64,000 bases of DNA, taken from positions 27,581-91,580 of the forward strand of contig JALEPE010000097.1 of assembly GCA_022766795.1 (NCBI GenBank), written 5' to 3'. Under the pieces are notes generated by a model. It worked only from the letters and a program-made list of their open reading frames with translations. It did not search any database and had not been told where the DNA came from. Of this stretch, positions 1-8,434 are shown in pieces. A program made the position numbers and the translations under genes. Position 1 is the first letter of the stretch; each line of letters begins with the position of its first letter. Source of the DNA: Helicobacter sp. (GTDB lineage: Bacteria; Campylobacterota; Campylobacteria; Campylobacterales; Helicobacteraceae).

Positions 1-283
1 AATCCAAAGACAACACATAAGAATCAATCGCAAGTAGTTGATAAGGTTTTGCAGAATCGCTTTTTGTTAGGGGTTTGAGCGCAGGATTCAAGAATGTATG
101 GGGATTAAGGGGCGAAGCCTGCGGAAGCTTATTGGTATTAAGTGTTTGCGCGTTTAAAAGTGCGGAATCCAAAAGGCTAGTGCGGAATCCAAGAGATTCT
201 AATTCTGCTTGCAAAGCCCGACAACGACTTAAATGCCCTAGCCCCACGCCAAGCTTACCATCGGCAAAAATCAATGCTTGCAT
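1..283 (-). CDS. pseG: UDP-2,4-diacetamido-2,4,6-trideoxy-beta-L-altropyranose hydrolase (PseG), N-terminal part
   Basis: Partial gene; the 3' end lies beyond base 1, and 94 codons are visible with no stop. PseG removes UDP in the pseudaminic acid pathway that glycosylates flagellin. The N-terminus (residues 1-24) has the family opening, FADG followed by a Gly-rich GVGLGH and SRCRAL, i.e. the glycosyltransferase-B-like nucleotide-sugar site. I chose the ATG at 283; a GTG at 292 is in frame and also possible. No downstream domain can be checked, so the assignment rests on this motif and general family knowledge. Confidence 0.72.
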   Translation of the reverse strand, partial: MQALIFADGKLGVGLGHLSRCRALQAELESLGFRTSLLDSALLNAQTLNTNKLPQASPLNPHTFLNPALKPLTKSDSAKPYQLLAIDSYVLSLD

Positions 284-356
284 TTTCTGCACTAACCTTA
301 AAATGAAATTTAGACATTATAACAAAATTATAAAAAAATTAGAATTGCACCCCTCT

Positions 357-468
357 GTCATTGCGAACGCAGTGAAGCAATCCGTAATCCTGCAAAAATT
401 AACCTTTGCAATGGAATCTTTTAAGAGGTGCGATATTATGGATTGCTTCGGCGTTGCCTCGCAATGAC
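357..468. repeat. MITE-like repeat, copy 1
   Basis: Starts GTCATTGCGA and ends with the inverted sequence TCGCAATGAC. The left terminus is 357-382 and the right is 441-468; each also folds on itself (ATTGC-TTC-inner-TC-GCAAT). The 58-base core contains TTTGCAATGGAATC and a GCGATATTATGGATTGC segment, both recognisable in the copy at 28092-28213. No coding capacity. Probably a non-autonomous mobile or REP-like element. Confidence 0.6.
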
Positions 469-500
469 AAAAACAACACGCAATGTAAGCTTAAATTATG

Positions 501-526
501 GATTGCTTCACTGCGTCCGCAATGAC
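501..526 (-). repeat. Solo hairpin repeat module
   Basis: GATTGCTTC, a short ACTGCGT inner part, then CCGCAATGAC: the same terminal module as the right end of the repeat at 357-468, without a partner. Flanking sequence GTAAGCTTAAATTATG resembles the core of the full element, so it may be a truncated copy. Confidence 0.5.
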
Positions 527-561
527 GCAAATCGCAAAATTATAAGCAATTCAAAGTTATA

Positions 562-600
562 GATTGCCACGATTCCGCTAACGCAGAATCTCGCAATGAC
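562..600. repeat. Hairpin repeat module, CAC type
   Basis: Layout ATTGC-CAC-inner stem-TC-GCAATGAC. The inner stem pairs GATTC (571-575) with GAATC (586-590), plus two further G-C pairs around a TAAC loop. The same layout with different but self-complementary inner stems occurs at 28177-28213, 28229-28265 and 54830-54865. Confidence 0.55.
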
Positions 601-636
601 GCGGTGGGCAACTTAATAGCAAAAAAGCAAATCCAT

Positions 637-1713
637 TCAAGCATTATAGATTTTTTGTAGATTCTCTAACTTGCTTGTGGCATTCAGCAACAACATATCC
701 GCTAGAATCAATGCAAGACTAGATTCGCAAACAACGCTCCCGCGCACCGCAATACAAGGGTCGTGTCGCCCTTTGATATTACATTCTACCGCATTACCAT
801 AAATATCTTGCGTTTGTTGCGGGAGAAAAATACTAGGCGTGGGCTTAAAATGCACCCTTAAAACAATCTCACCTCCAGTGCTAATTCCCCCTAAGATTCC
901 ACCACAATGGTTACTCATAAAACCCTGCTGATTCATTGCATCATTGTTTTGCACACCTGTTTTTTTTGCAGATTCTATACCATCGCCAATCTCTACGGCT
1001 TTGACGCCATTTAAGCCAAGCAGAAGCGCACCCAGTGCAGAATCTAGCTTATAATACAAAGGCTCTCCAAGCCCACAAGGCACACCACAAGCCCTAACTA
1101 ATGCCACTCCTCCCACGCTATTGTGCGTATTCCTTGCATTTTCAATCGCTTCTTTTTGTGCCGATTCCACTTGTGCATCTAGCGCGAAAATTTCGCTTTT
1201 TGAGGCGTGATTAAAATCCAAATTTTGCGCTGTGATTCCGCCAACGCTTAGGATTCCGCTTTGTAGAGTAATACCAAAGGACTGTAAAAGCATTTTAGCG
1301 ATCGCACCCGCTGCAACACGCGCACTTGTTTCCCTTGCGCTACTGCGTCCGCCCCCGCGATAATCTCGGATTCCATATTTTTTAAAGTAGGTAAAATCAG
1401 CGTGTCCGGGACGAAAGAGATTCTTAATAGAATCATAATCACTGCTTTTATTTGCGGAATTTTTAATAAAGAATCCCAAAGGCGTCCCTGTCGTCTTACC
1501 CTCAAACACACCACTTAGAATCTCCACATTATCCGCTTCTTTACGCTGTGTAGAATAGAGATTCCGCCCACCTGCGCGTCTTTGCATTTCTGTTTGCAGC
1601 AAATCCATATCTAATGTAATTCCTGCGGGTAATCCGTCTATCACACCCCCGATTCCTTCCCCGTGGCTCTCGCCAAAGGTTGTAACCCTTAATGCCTCTC
1701 CAAAGGTATTCAT
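637..1713 (-). CDS. aroC: Chorismate synthase
   Basis: Converts 5-enolpyruvylshikimate-3-phosphate to chorismate using reduced FMN, the last shikimate step. 358 residues, full length for the family. Visible signatures: [12 protein letters not shown] near residues 12-23, the [19 protein letters not shown] segment near 121-139 and the GRHDPC segment near 315. The ATG at 1713 overlaps the rnc stop by 4 bases (ATGA), so it is the last gene of an operon reading TPR protein, rnhA, rnc, aroC. Confidence 0.96.
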   Translation of the reverse strand: MNTFGEALRVTTFGESHGEGIGGVIDGLPAGITLDMDLLQTEMQRRAGGRNLYSTQRKEADNVEILSGVFEGKTTGTPLGFFIKNSANKSSDYDSIKNLFRPGHADFTYFKKYGIRDYRGGGRSSARETSARVAAGAIAKMLLQSFGITLQSGILSVGGITAQNLDFNHASKSEIFALDAQVESAQKEAIENARNTHNSVGGVALVRACGVPCGLGEPLYYKLDSALGALLLGLNGVKAVEIGDGIESAKKTGVQNNDAMNQQGFMSNHCGGILGGISTGGEIVLRVHFKPTPSIFLPQQTQDIYGNAVECNIKGRHDPCIAVRGSVVCESSLALILADMLLLNATSKLENLQKIYNA

Positions 1714-2384
1714 TTTGCCCCCTTTAATTTATTGAATGCAATCTTAGCGCAACTTTGCTGTGCTTCCTTTTTGCTCTTACCATTTGCCCTTGCGTATTCT
1801 TGCTTGTTAATCTGCACACTCATCAAAAATTCCTTTTGATGATCGGGTCCAAAGGAATCTAGCACAATATATTCTGGAGTAACCCCAAATTGTGCTTGAG
1901 TGAGTTCTTGCAAAGCGGTTTTATGGTCATAAAATAGGCTGTTTAAATCAATCTTTGGATACACTTCCTCTAGCAATCCAAGCATTATTTTGCGCACAAT
2001 CTCCAAGCCGCTTTCTAAATACATTGCTCCCATTACGGCTTCAAAGGCGTTAGAGAGAATGGAATCCTTCTTGCGCCCCTCATTTTGCTCCTCTGAAGCA
2101 GAGATATACAAAAACTCTCCGATATGCAAATGCCTAGCCACTTTCGCAAAGGCTTTTTCATTCACCATTGAAGCGCGCATTTTTGAGAGTTCGCCCTCCC
2201 TAGAGTTTGGGAATTTCTTATACAAAAACTCTCCGATGATTAAATCCAACACCGCATCGCCTAAAAACTCCAAACGCTCATTGTGCGCACCCTTTTTCGC
2301 ACTTTTATGCGTCAAAGCTTCCTTGAGTAGTGATTCCTTTTTGAAGTGATAACCTAAAACTTTTTCAAATTCTTTTAAATCCAC
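1710..2384 (-). CDS. rnc: Ribonuclease III
   Basis: Double-stranded-RNA endonuclease that processes rRNA precursors and structured mRNAs. 224 residues. The catalytic signature [20 protein letters not shown] lies near residues 35-54, with the acidic metal ligands of the RNase III domain, followed by a dsRNA-binding domain from about residue 150 (starting [11 protein letters not shown]). Lies 8 bases after rnhA and overlaps aroC, so it is translationally coupled in the operon. Confidence 0.95.
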   Translation of the reverse strand: MDLKEFEKVLGYHFKKESLLKEALTHKSAKKGAHNERLEFLGDAVLDLIIGEFLYKKFPNSREGELSKMRASMVNEKAFAKVARHLHIGEFLYISASEEQNEGRKKDSILSNAFEAVMGAMYLESGLEIVRKIMLGLLEEVYPKIDLNSLFYDHKTALQELTQAQFGVTPEYIVLDSFGPDHQKEFLMSVQINKQEYARANGKSKKEAQQSCAKIAFNKLKGAK

Positions 2385-2392
2385 GCAAATCC

Positions 2393-2818
2393 TTAATGTT
2401 CTTTAAACTTCAATGCCTCATTCTTAGCAATCTTATCGCACCTTTCATTTTCCAAATGTCCGCTATGCCCCTTGACCCACTCCACTTTGATTTTATGCGG
2501 TTTGGAGACTTCCAAATAATATTGCCAAAGTTCGGGATTTTTTACATTTTTAAAATCCTTTGCAACCCAATTTGGAAGCCATTTGCTCACACCCTCCAAG
2601 ACATATTTAGAATCGCAAACCACCAAAACTTCGCAAGGCTCTTTTAACGCTTCCAAGCCTTTGATAAGCGCGGTTAATTCCATTTGGTTATTTGTCGCAA
2701 CCTTTGCGCCACCGCTTAAAATCTTTTCGTGTTGCCCATAGCGCAAGATTCCACACCAACCGCCACTCCCGGGATTGCCCAAAGAAGAACCATCACAAAA
2801 AAGAGTAACGCGCTTCAT
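2393..2818 (-). CDS. rnhA: Ribonuclease HI
   Basis: Removes RNA from RNA-DNA hybrids. 141 residues. Catalytic carboxylates appear in order: Asp in [12 protein letters not shown] (near residue 9), Glu in NNQMELTAL (near 47), Asp in [10 protein letters not shown] (near 69) and Asp in [12 protein letters not shown] near the C-terminus. The start ATG at 2818 overlaps the 3' end of the upstream TPR gene by 26 bases. Confidence 0.95.
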   Translation of the reverse strand: MKRVTLFCDGSSLGNPGSGGWCGILRYGQHEKILSGGAKVATNNQMELTALIKGLEALKEPCEVLVVCDSKYVLEGVSKWLPNWVAKDFKNVKNPELWQYYLEVSKPHKIKVEWVKGHSGHLENERCDKIAKNEALKFKEH

Positions 2819-3875
2819 CTTGCTTTTCTTTCAAAAATACGAGTGTTTTGAGGGTTAAAAGCTCCTCACAATGTGGGCAATGCTCAAAAACCAAAGGCGT
2901 GGTTGCCTTGCAAGACTTGCATTGGTAGCTAAATCCCAAATCTCCCTGAAAGCTTTTGTGTGTCCTTAAAAGGCAAAGGGTTTCTAATTCAAAAGTTGCT
3001 TTTTGTGAGAAACTAAGAGGCAGAATCCCTTTTGCTTCAAAAATGTCCTTTAAGATTCTGCTTTGCGGGGTTATTTGCGCATTTTGCAATTCTTTGATTA
3101 AGTTTTCTGGAATTGCCTCTCTCTTAAGATTCCACAATACATCTTGCAACTCCAAAAGAGATTCTTTTGGGATATTCATCAAGCATTCCCAAAATAGCGC
3201 GGGATAAAAATCTTTAAAAAAATTTAGAATCAAGCGCGACAAAAGTGGCTCCTCTTGCAAAATTTTCAACATTTTTTTTGTCATCTCCTCACTCTTTTGC
3301 TGACTTGAAACTAAAATTTTTACCTTAAGATAACGCCGATATAACCCCGTGCCACCTTGCATTTCCTCCAAGCAATCCAATGCGCTTAAAGCTTCTTTAA
3401 ACAAACTTAACTTCTCATAAGTTCTAATCAAAGCCTTTAAAACAAGGGGATTTCTCGGAAAATAATGCAAGATTTCCAAATAAATCTCCTTAGCCCGCAA
3501 AGGAAATCCGGCTTTTGTATAGACGATTCCAAGAGATTCTAAAATTGGCACTTTATCCACAGGATTGGGAATGGAATCCAACAATGCAACATAAAGACGA
3601 ATCGCTTTTTCGTAATTTGCGCTCTTTTGATACATTTTTGCCATAAAAAGCAAGGAAGAAGTGGGATTAGGGCTTAGGGCTAAAAACTCTTGTGCTTCCT
3701 TATCAAAACCAATATAGTCAAAACCTTCTATAAATTTATTTAAAGAATCCTGCTGTCTTTTGCTAATGAGATAATTCCAATAATAAGCAAAAAGGCTCAC
3801 AATGCCAACACAAAAAATAAATACCACAATGCCAAAAAGTGGGTCGCGATATTCAAGGTTCTCCAAAAAATTCAA
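2793..3875 (-). CDS. TPR protein with N-terminal membrane anchor and C-terminal zinc ribbon (LapB-like)
   Basis: 360 residues. Residues about 12-32 form one hydrophobic helix (LFGIVVFIFCVGIVSLFAYY). Residues about 60-250 are TPR-like helical repeats (e.g. YEKAIRLYVALLDSIPNP, GFPLRAKEIYLEILHYFPRNP). The C-terminus carries CKSC and CPHC pairs about 15 residues apart, a rubredoxin-type zinc ribbon. This order (anchor, TPRs, rubredoxin-like knuckle) matches LapB/YciM, which controls LpxC turnover with FtsH in enterobacteria. The same role here is inference only. First gene of the rnhA-rnc-aroC operon, divergent from dnaG. Confidence 0.75.
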   Translation of the reverse strand: MNFLENLEYRDPLFGIVVFIFCVGIVSLFAYYWNYLISKRQQDSLNKFIEGFDYIGFDKEAQEFLALSPNPTSSLLFMAKMYQKSANYEKAIRLYVALLDSIPNPVDKVPILESLGIVYTKAGFPLRAKEIYLEILHYFPRNPLVLKALIRTYEKLSLFKEALSALDCLEEMQGGTGLYRRYLKVKILVSSQQKSEEMTKKMLKILQEEPLLSRLILNFFKDFYPALFWECLMNIPKESLLELQDVLWNLKREAIPENLIKELQNAQITPQSRILKDIFEAKGILPLSFSQKATFELETLCLLRTHKSFQGDLGFSYQCKSCKATTPLVFEHCPHCEELLTLKTLVFLKEKQDEARYSFL

Positions 3876-3904
3876 ATATTCCCTTTGTGTGAAAAATCTT
3901 CTAA

Positions 3905-3910
3905 ATTATA
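3905..3910 (-). promoter_or_regulatory. Probable -10 box for the LapB-like/rnhA/rnc/aroC operon
   Basis: Reads TATAAT on the minus strand, about 30 bases upstream of the ATG at 3875, in an AT-rich stretch. Helicobacter sigma-80 promoters often lack a clear -35, and none is seen here. Confidence 0.5.
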
Positions 3911-3934
3911 ACAAAACTTATAGATAAAATTTTG

Positions 3935-3940
3935 TAAAAT
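3935..3940 (+). promoter_or_regulatory. Possible -10 box for dnaG
   Basis: TAAAAT preceded by TTTG, about 39 bases upstream of the dnaG start, in the 103-base divergent spacer. Weaker than the TATAAT on the opposite strand. Confidence 0.35.
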
Positions 3941-3978
3941 ATGCGATTTTTAAGTTTGAAAATAATTTTGGAGCGGAA

Positions 3979-5658
3979 TTGATTGCACAGGCAAGTATTG
4001 AAATTCTCAAAAATCAATTAGATATTTTAGAAGTGATTAGCCATTATATTGAAGTAAAAAAAATGGGTAGCAGCTACAAGGCTTGTTGTCCCTTTCACCA
4101 AGAAAAAACACCTAGCTTTGTAGTTAATGCAAACAAGGGATTCTATCATTGCTTTGGTTGTGGGGCAAGTGGCGATTCTATCAAGTTTGTAATGGAATAT
4201 GAAAAGCTAAGTTACATAGAAGCCATTGAAAAACTCGCACAAATCTACAATGTTACTTTGGAATATTCTAATGAAAACAAAAAAAATGATGATTTTAAAA
4301 TTTTGGATTTTATGAATCAATACTATCAATCTATGCTCAATAGCGAAGTGGAATCCTATATCAAAGAGCGTGGAATCACAACAGAGATGAAAATGCGTTT
4401 TGAGCTAGGTTATGCGCCCAATAATTATGAAATAATGACACAAATGCAACGCAACTTTATCAATCTCCAAAATGCACTCAATGTTGGGGTGCTTGGCGTA
4501 GATATAGAAAATGGCACAAAACGTTATTATGCAAGATTGACACAGAGGCTTATTTTTCCCATTCGCTCCGCGCAAAACAAAATTATCGGCTTTGGCGGAC
4601 GCACGCTAGGCAATCACCCAGCAAAATACATCAATTCTCCCCAAACAAAGTTATTCAATAAATCGCAAGTTCTTTATGGTTACCCACAGGCTAAAGAGAG
4701 CATTTACCGCTTAAATTCCATTATCATCACAGAGGGATATTTAGATACGATTATGCTGCATCAAGCAGGTTTTACAAACGCGGTGGCAACCTTAGGCACT
4801 GCATTAACGCGTGAGCATTTGCCTCTACTTGCAAAGGGGAATCCCAAGATTATTTTAGCCTTTGATGGTGATAATGCGGGAATGCAAGCCGCCTTTAAAG
4901 CCGCTAGTCTTTTAAGCCTAGCTGGAAAAGAAGGAGGTGTTGTCCTATTTGATGGAGGATTAGACCCCGCAGATATGGTAAAAAATGGAGAAATTGAAGA
5001 GTTAAAAAGCCTGTTTGATTCTCCCATTCCCTTAATTGATTATGTGTTAAATACGATTCTAAAGCAGTTTGATTTAAGGAATCCTGTGCAAAAAGACGCG
5101 TGTTTAAAAGAATCCTTAGCCTATCTCCACCAACTCTCACCCGTCATACAAGAGGAATATAAATCTTGGCTTGCACAACAGCTTCATCTCCCCGCTCATC
5201 TGATTAAAACGCACTCTATACAAAATTCTATCACACAAAACCTCTATCCAAAAACTCAAAGTAGCCAGAGTGATTTCTATGGATTGGCAGAAAAAATCAT
5301 CATCAAAAGCGTTTTGGAGGATAAGAATCTTTTAGATTTTGTGTTAAACTACCTAGAACCACGAATGTTTCACTCGGAAAATCTTGCATACCAAAAGCTG
5401 CTTCAAGGGCAATTAGAATCCCCCGAATTAATCGGAATCCTATTAGATTCTAAAATCAAACCCCAAAACAAGGAAAAATTAAAACAACAAATGATTATGA
5501 TTCTCTATAGACATTATGATGAGCAGAAAAAATCTCTTTTGCAAGACAATTCTCTCACATTAAGAGAAAAGGCGTTTCTATTAAGAAAATACCAAAAATA
5601 TTTAGATGATTTAAAAAAAGGAGACTTGATACTTTATGAAAGCACTAGCACTTTTTAG
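3979..5658 (+). CDS. dnaG: DNA primase
   Basis: Synthesises RNA primers at the replication fork. 559 residues with a TTG start preceded by GGAG. The N-terminal CHC2 zinc finger is seen as CPFH (near residue 37) and CFGCGASGDSIKF (near 58). The catalytic core has the RLIFPIRSAQNKIIGFGGRT segment near 190, then the TOPRIM domain with ITEGYLDTIMLHQAGF (near 250) and FDGDNAG (near 294). The C-terminal helicase-binding region is divergent. Its last codons overlap the next gene by 23 bases. Confidence 0.96.
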   Translation: MIAQASIEILKNQLDILEVISHYIEVKKMGSSYKACCPFHQEKTPSFVVNANKGFYHCFGCGASGDSIKFVMEYEKLSYIEAIEKLAQIYNVTLEYSNENKKNDDFKILDFMNQYYQSMLNSEVESYIKERGITTEMKMRFELGYAPNNYEIMTQMQRNFINLQNALNVGVLGVDIENGTKRYYARLTQRLIFPIRSAQNKIIGFGGRTLGNHPAKYINSPQTKLFNKSQVLYGYPQAKESIYRLNSIIITEGYLDTIMLHQAGFTNAVATLGTALTREHLPLLAKGNPKIILAFDGDNAGMQAAFKAASLLSLAGKEGGVVLFDGGLDPADMVKNGEIEELKSLFDSPIPLIDYVLNTILKQFDLRNPVQKDACLKESLAYLHQLSPVIQEEYKSWLAQQLHLPAHLIKTHSIQNSITQNLYPKTQSSQSDFYGLAEKIIIKSVLEDKNLLDFVLNYLEPRMFHSENLAYQKLLQGQLESPELIGILLDSKIKPQNKEKLKQQMIMILYRHYDEQKKSLLQDNSLTLREKAFLLRKYQKYLDDLKKGDLILYESTSTF

Positions 5659-6613
5659 TGGCGGATTAGATAGCCTGCTTGCCATTAAGATTATTAAAGA
5701 CTTAGGCATTGAGGTTGTTGCCTTGCACTTTAACATTGGCTTTGGCGCAAAGAGCGATAAAAGTGAGATTCTGCGTCAAAGACTAGAGCAAGTGGGTGCG
5801 GAATTAAAAATTGTAGATATTAGGAAACAATTTTTTGATGAGATTCTTTTTAAGCCTAAATTTGGCTATGGAAAATACTTTAATCCCTGCATTGATTGCC
5901 ACGCAAATATGTTTGCACACGCACTAAAAATGCTAGAAAGTGAGGGGGCGAGTTTTGTCATTAGTGGAGAAGTCTTGGGGCAGCGTCCAAAAAGTCAGCG
6001 TGCAGAGGCTTTGGGGCAGGTAGAGCGTCTGTGTGGGGCGAATGGTTTGATTGTGCGTCCAATGTCGGCAAAGCTTTTACCGCCCACGATTCCAGAACAA
6101 AAAGGGTGGATTCCTAGAGAAAAGCTCCTTGATATTAGCGGTAGAGGGCGGAATCGGCAGTTGGAATTAGTAGAGAAATATGGCATTACCTATTATGAGC
6201 GTCCCGGTGGCGGTTGTCTGCTTACAGAGACTTCTGTTGCAAATAAAATCAAGGATATTCAAGCGCATCGCGAAGTCGTATTTGAGGATATGGAGCTTGT
6301 GAAGTTTGGGAGATATTTGATTCTACCAGATGGTGCGCGTTGCGTGATTGCTAGAAATGAGGAAGAGAATCAAAGGCTAAATTTCTATCACCCCAAAATG
6401 AGTAAAATTGAATTACTAGATTGCATAGGACCTTTGGGTTTAGTAGAAAAGGATGCGAGTGCGCAGGATAAAAGCCTTGCTATCTCACTTACCCTGCTTT
6501 ATGGCAAAGCACAAGCCAACCAATCCTACAAAGTGCGCTTTGAGGGAAATGAAATAGAATCTATTGCTTTTGAAAGCAAAGAAAAAGCAAAACAATTTTT
6601 AATAAAGGAATAA
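5636..6613 (+). CDS. PP-loop ATPase related to MnmA/ThiI-type tRNA thiolation enzymes
   Basis: 325 residues. The N-terminal PP-loop ATP-binding motif is LFSGGLDSLLAIKII (residues 6-20). A CIDCH cysteine pair sits near residue 84, followed by GEVLGQRPKSQ and a Gly-rich ERPGGGCLLTE segment. These features place it among adenine-nucleotide alpha-hydrolases that activate tRNA or sulfur carriers, but it is not the canonical MnmA. The same gene follows dnaG in H. pylori as I recall. Substrate unknown. It overlaps dnaG by 23 bases and runs into the nitroreductase gene with a 2-base gap. Confidence 0.7.
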   Translation: MKALALFSGGLDSLLAIKIIKDLGIEVVALHFNIGFGAKSDKSEILRQRLEQVGAELKIVDIRKQFFDEILFKPKFGYGKYFNPCIDCHANMFAHALKMLESEGASFVISGEVLGQRPKSQRAEALGQVERLCGANGLIVRPMSAKLLPPTIPEQKGWIPREKLLDISGRGRNRQLELVEKYGITYYERPGGGCLLTETSVANKIKDIQAHREVVFEDMELVKFGRYLILPDGARCVIARNEEENQRLNFYHPKMSKIELLDCIGPLGLVEKDASAQDKSLAISLTLLYGKAQANQSYKVRFEGNEIESIAFESKEKAKQFLIKE

Positions 6614-6615
6614 GA

Positions 6616-7221
6616 ATGAAACAAGAATTTTTAGATATTGTTAAAGCGCGTTATTCTTGCAGGAATTTTAAGGATTCTGCCATTAATGCAAACATATTAG
6701 AGAATATTTTAGAAGCGGGGAGATTAGCACCAAGTTCGCTTGGATTAGAACCTTGGTGCTTCTATGTCGTGCAAGATTCTATCAAAAAACAAGAAATTTC
6801 TAAAATCGCAAACAATCAAAACCACGTAGCACATTGTGGTGCAATTATCATCATTACCGCACGTTTGGACTTTGTGGAATATTTTGAAGCGCGCTTGAAA
6901 GCACGGAATCTTAGTGAGGTAGAAATGCAAAAACGCATTAGCTTATATAAGCCGTTTTTAGAAAATATGAGTGCGGAAAGAAAACTCTTTTATGCAAGAG
7001 AGCAGACATATTTAGCACTTGCAAATATGGCAAATGCTGCAAGTGCGTATGGAATCGCATCGTGTATTATCGGTGGTTTTGATAACGCTAAATTAGATAC
7101 ATATTTAAAGCTGAATCATAGCGAAAAAACCTCTATTATGCTTGTGCTTGGAGAACCTTTAGAAAGTGAGATGCCACAAAAGGTGCGTAATGCAAAAGAG
7201 GAAGTAATAAAATTTATTTAA
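6616..7221 (+). CDS. Nitroreductase-family flavoprotein (RdxA-like)
   Basis: 201 residues. The family start RYSCRNFKD (near residue 12) and the FMN/substrate segment GRLAPSSLGLEPWCFYVV (near 35-52) are visible, with a C-terminal SCIIGGFD segment similar to RdxA/FrxA-type NAD(P)H nitroreductases. Likely a cytoplasmic FMN enzyme reducing quinones or nitro-compounds. Physiological substrate unknown. It is last in the dnaG cluster and is followed by a promoter-bearing gap. Confidence 0.8.
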   Translation: MKQEFLDIVKARYSCRNFKDSAINANILENILEAGRLAPSSLGLEPWCFYVVQDSIKKQEISKIANNQNHVAHCGAIIIITARLDFVEYFEARLKARNLSEVEMQKRISLYKPFLENMSAERKLFYAREQTYLALANMANAASAYGIASCIIGGFDNAKLDTYLKLNHSEKTSIMLVLGEPLESEMPQKVRNAKEEVIKFI

Positions 7222-7249
7222 AAATATTAAAAGTTTAATAAATTTTAGA

Positions 7250-7255
7250 TATAAT
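7250..7255 (+). promoter_or_regulatory. Probable -10 box for the chemoreceptor gene
   Basis: TATAAT within TTTTAGATATAATG, 46 bases before the ATG at 7302, in an 80-base AT-rich gap. A strong RBS (AAGGAAGAG) follows immediately upstream of the start. Confidence 0.6.
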
Positions 7256-7301
7256 GAAAACTTCATTTAAGAGTGATAAGATTTTAATATAAAGGAAGAG
7301 T

Positions 7302-8411
7302 ATGTTTGGAAGCTCCAAAAGAGAACAAGAATTAATTGCTGAAAACAAAGATCTAAAGGCAAAAATTGAGCAGCTTGAAACTGCATTGCGTAAGCAGAGT
7401 CAAGAGATGGAAAAAGAGCGGGAAGCGTTAGAAAATTTTCAAGAAAATAATGAAAAAAACATAGTAACGAATGCAATCTTTGATTCTATAATGGGATCTT
7501 GTGCTAAAAATCTAAAAATATTGCAAGATAATTTTGCAACCTCTGTGCAAATGCTTGAAGATGCGAAGCGCACTTCCACGGATAATGTCGAACAAACCAA
7601 AACATTGGAATCCACAATCACAGGTAGTGTTTCTAGTGTTACGGATCGCTTGCATAACTTCCAAGGTATGATTCAACAAGTGTATCAAGATTTGGATTCT
7701 ATCTCTAATGTTATCAATCTTATCACAGATGTTAGTGATCAAACTAACTTATTAGCATTAAATGCAGCAATTGAAGCAGCACGCGCAGGGGAACACGGAA
7801 GAGGATTCGCAGTTGTTGCCGATGAGGTGCGAAAACTCGCTGAACGCGCACAGAAGGCAACCAAAGAGATTGAAATGAATATTCAAGTTTTGCGTCAAAA
7901 TTTCTCCGAAGTGCAAACTTCTACGGAAGAAATTGTTGATGATATGAACCAAGTGAATGAAGGGGTTGTGAAATTTATAGAAGTCGGAGAAGCTTCTATG
8001 GATATAAGACGTAATTCTGCAAATGTCTTGGATACAACTTTCATTGGGCTTGTAAAACTAGATCACTTACTCTTTAAAATGAAAGGCTATAAAGCTATTG
8101 TAGAAGAAAATTTAGAAGAAACGCTCGCTTCACATCACGATTGTCGTTTAGGTAAATGGTATGAACACGGAATTGGTAGAGAGGCATTTGGAGCATTGGC
8201 AGGCTATGACAATTTGGTAACACCACACGCAGGCGTGCATGATTCTTTCATAAATGCATTAGATATTCTTAAAACGAAGGGCTTAGAGGGCAATTCACAA
8301 GAAATTTTAGCTCTTTTAAAAGAAGGCGAAATTGCTTCTGATAAAGTTGTAGAAGTGTTAGATGGATTATTGAACGCAAAGATTGCAGAGCGCAATAATC
8401 AAGCAAGATAG
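7302..8411 (+). CDS. Soluble methyl-accepting chemotaxis protein with CZB domain (TlpD-like)
   Basis: 369 residues with no membrane helix, so cytosolic. An N-terminal coiled coil (residues 5-50, rich in E/K/Q heptads) is followed by the signalling tip [20 protein letters not shown] near 147-166 and [20 protein letters not shown]. The C-terminus has the chemoreceptor zinc-binding (CZB) pattern: LDH (near 250), [10 protein letters not shown] (near 277) and HAGVH (near 308) supply His and Cys ligands. This matches Helicobacter TlpD, an energy/oxidative-stress sensor signalling through CheW-CheA. Probably its own transcription unit, with the next gene 23 bases downstream. Confidence 0.88.
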   Translation: MFGSSKREQELIAENKDLKAKIEQLETALRKQSQEMEKEREALENFQENNEKNIVTNAIFDSIMGSCAKNLKILQDNFATSVQMLEDAKRTSTDNVEQTKTLESTITGSVSSVTDRLHNFQGMIQQVYQDLDSISNVINLITDVSDQTNLLALNAAIEAARAGEHGRGFAVVADEVRKLAERAQKATKEIEMNIQVLRQNFSEVQTSTEEIVDDMNQVNEGVVKFIEVGEASMDIRRNSANVLDTTFIGLVKLDHLLFKMKGYKAIVEENLEETLASHHDCRLGKWYEHGIGREAFGALAGYDNLVTPHAGVHDSFINALDILKTKGLEGNSQEILALLKEGEIASDKVVEVLDGLLNAKIAERNNQAR

Positions 8412-8434
8412 AATATTAACCCAAAGGGGAGACT

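Larger units (their letters stand above)
284..636. other. Gene-free spacer filled with palindromic repeats
   Basis: About 350 bases between pseG and aroC with no credible gene. A nominal ORF at 75-467 on the plus strand is antisense to pseG and runs through the repeats. The spacer holds one complete MITE-like unit (357-468) and two isolated hairpin modules (501-526 and 562-600). No promoter is clear apart from general AT-richness at 300-345. Confidence 0.7.

Noticed and set aside
75..467. Plus-strand ORF of 130 codons at the window start
   Set aside because: It is antisense to the clear pseG N-terminus (1-283) and then runs through repeat sequence; the protein has no recognisable family feature.
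357..600. CRISPR-like array because of repeated GCAATGAC/GTCATTGCGA units
   Set aside because: Units occur in both orientations, at irregular spacing, with self-complementary inner parts and related cores between them; no uniform repeat/spacer periodicity and no cas genes.
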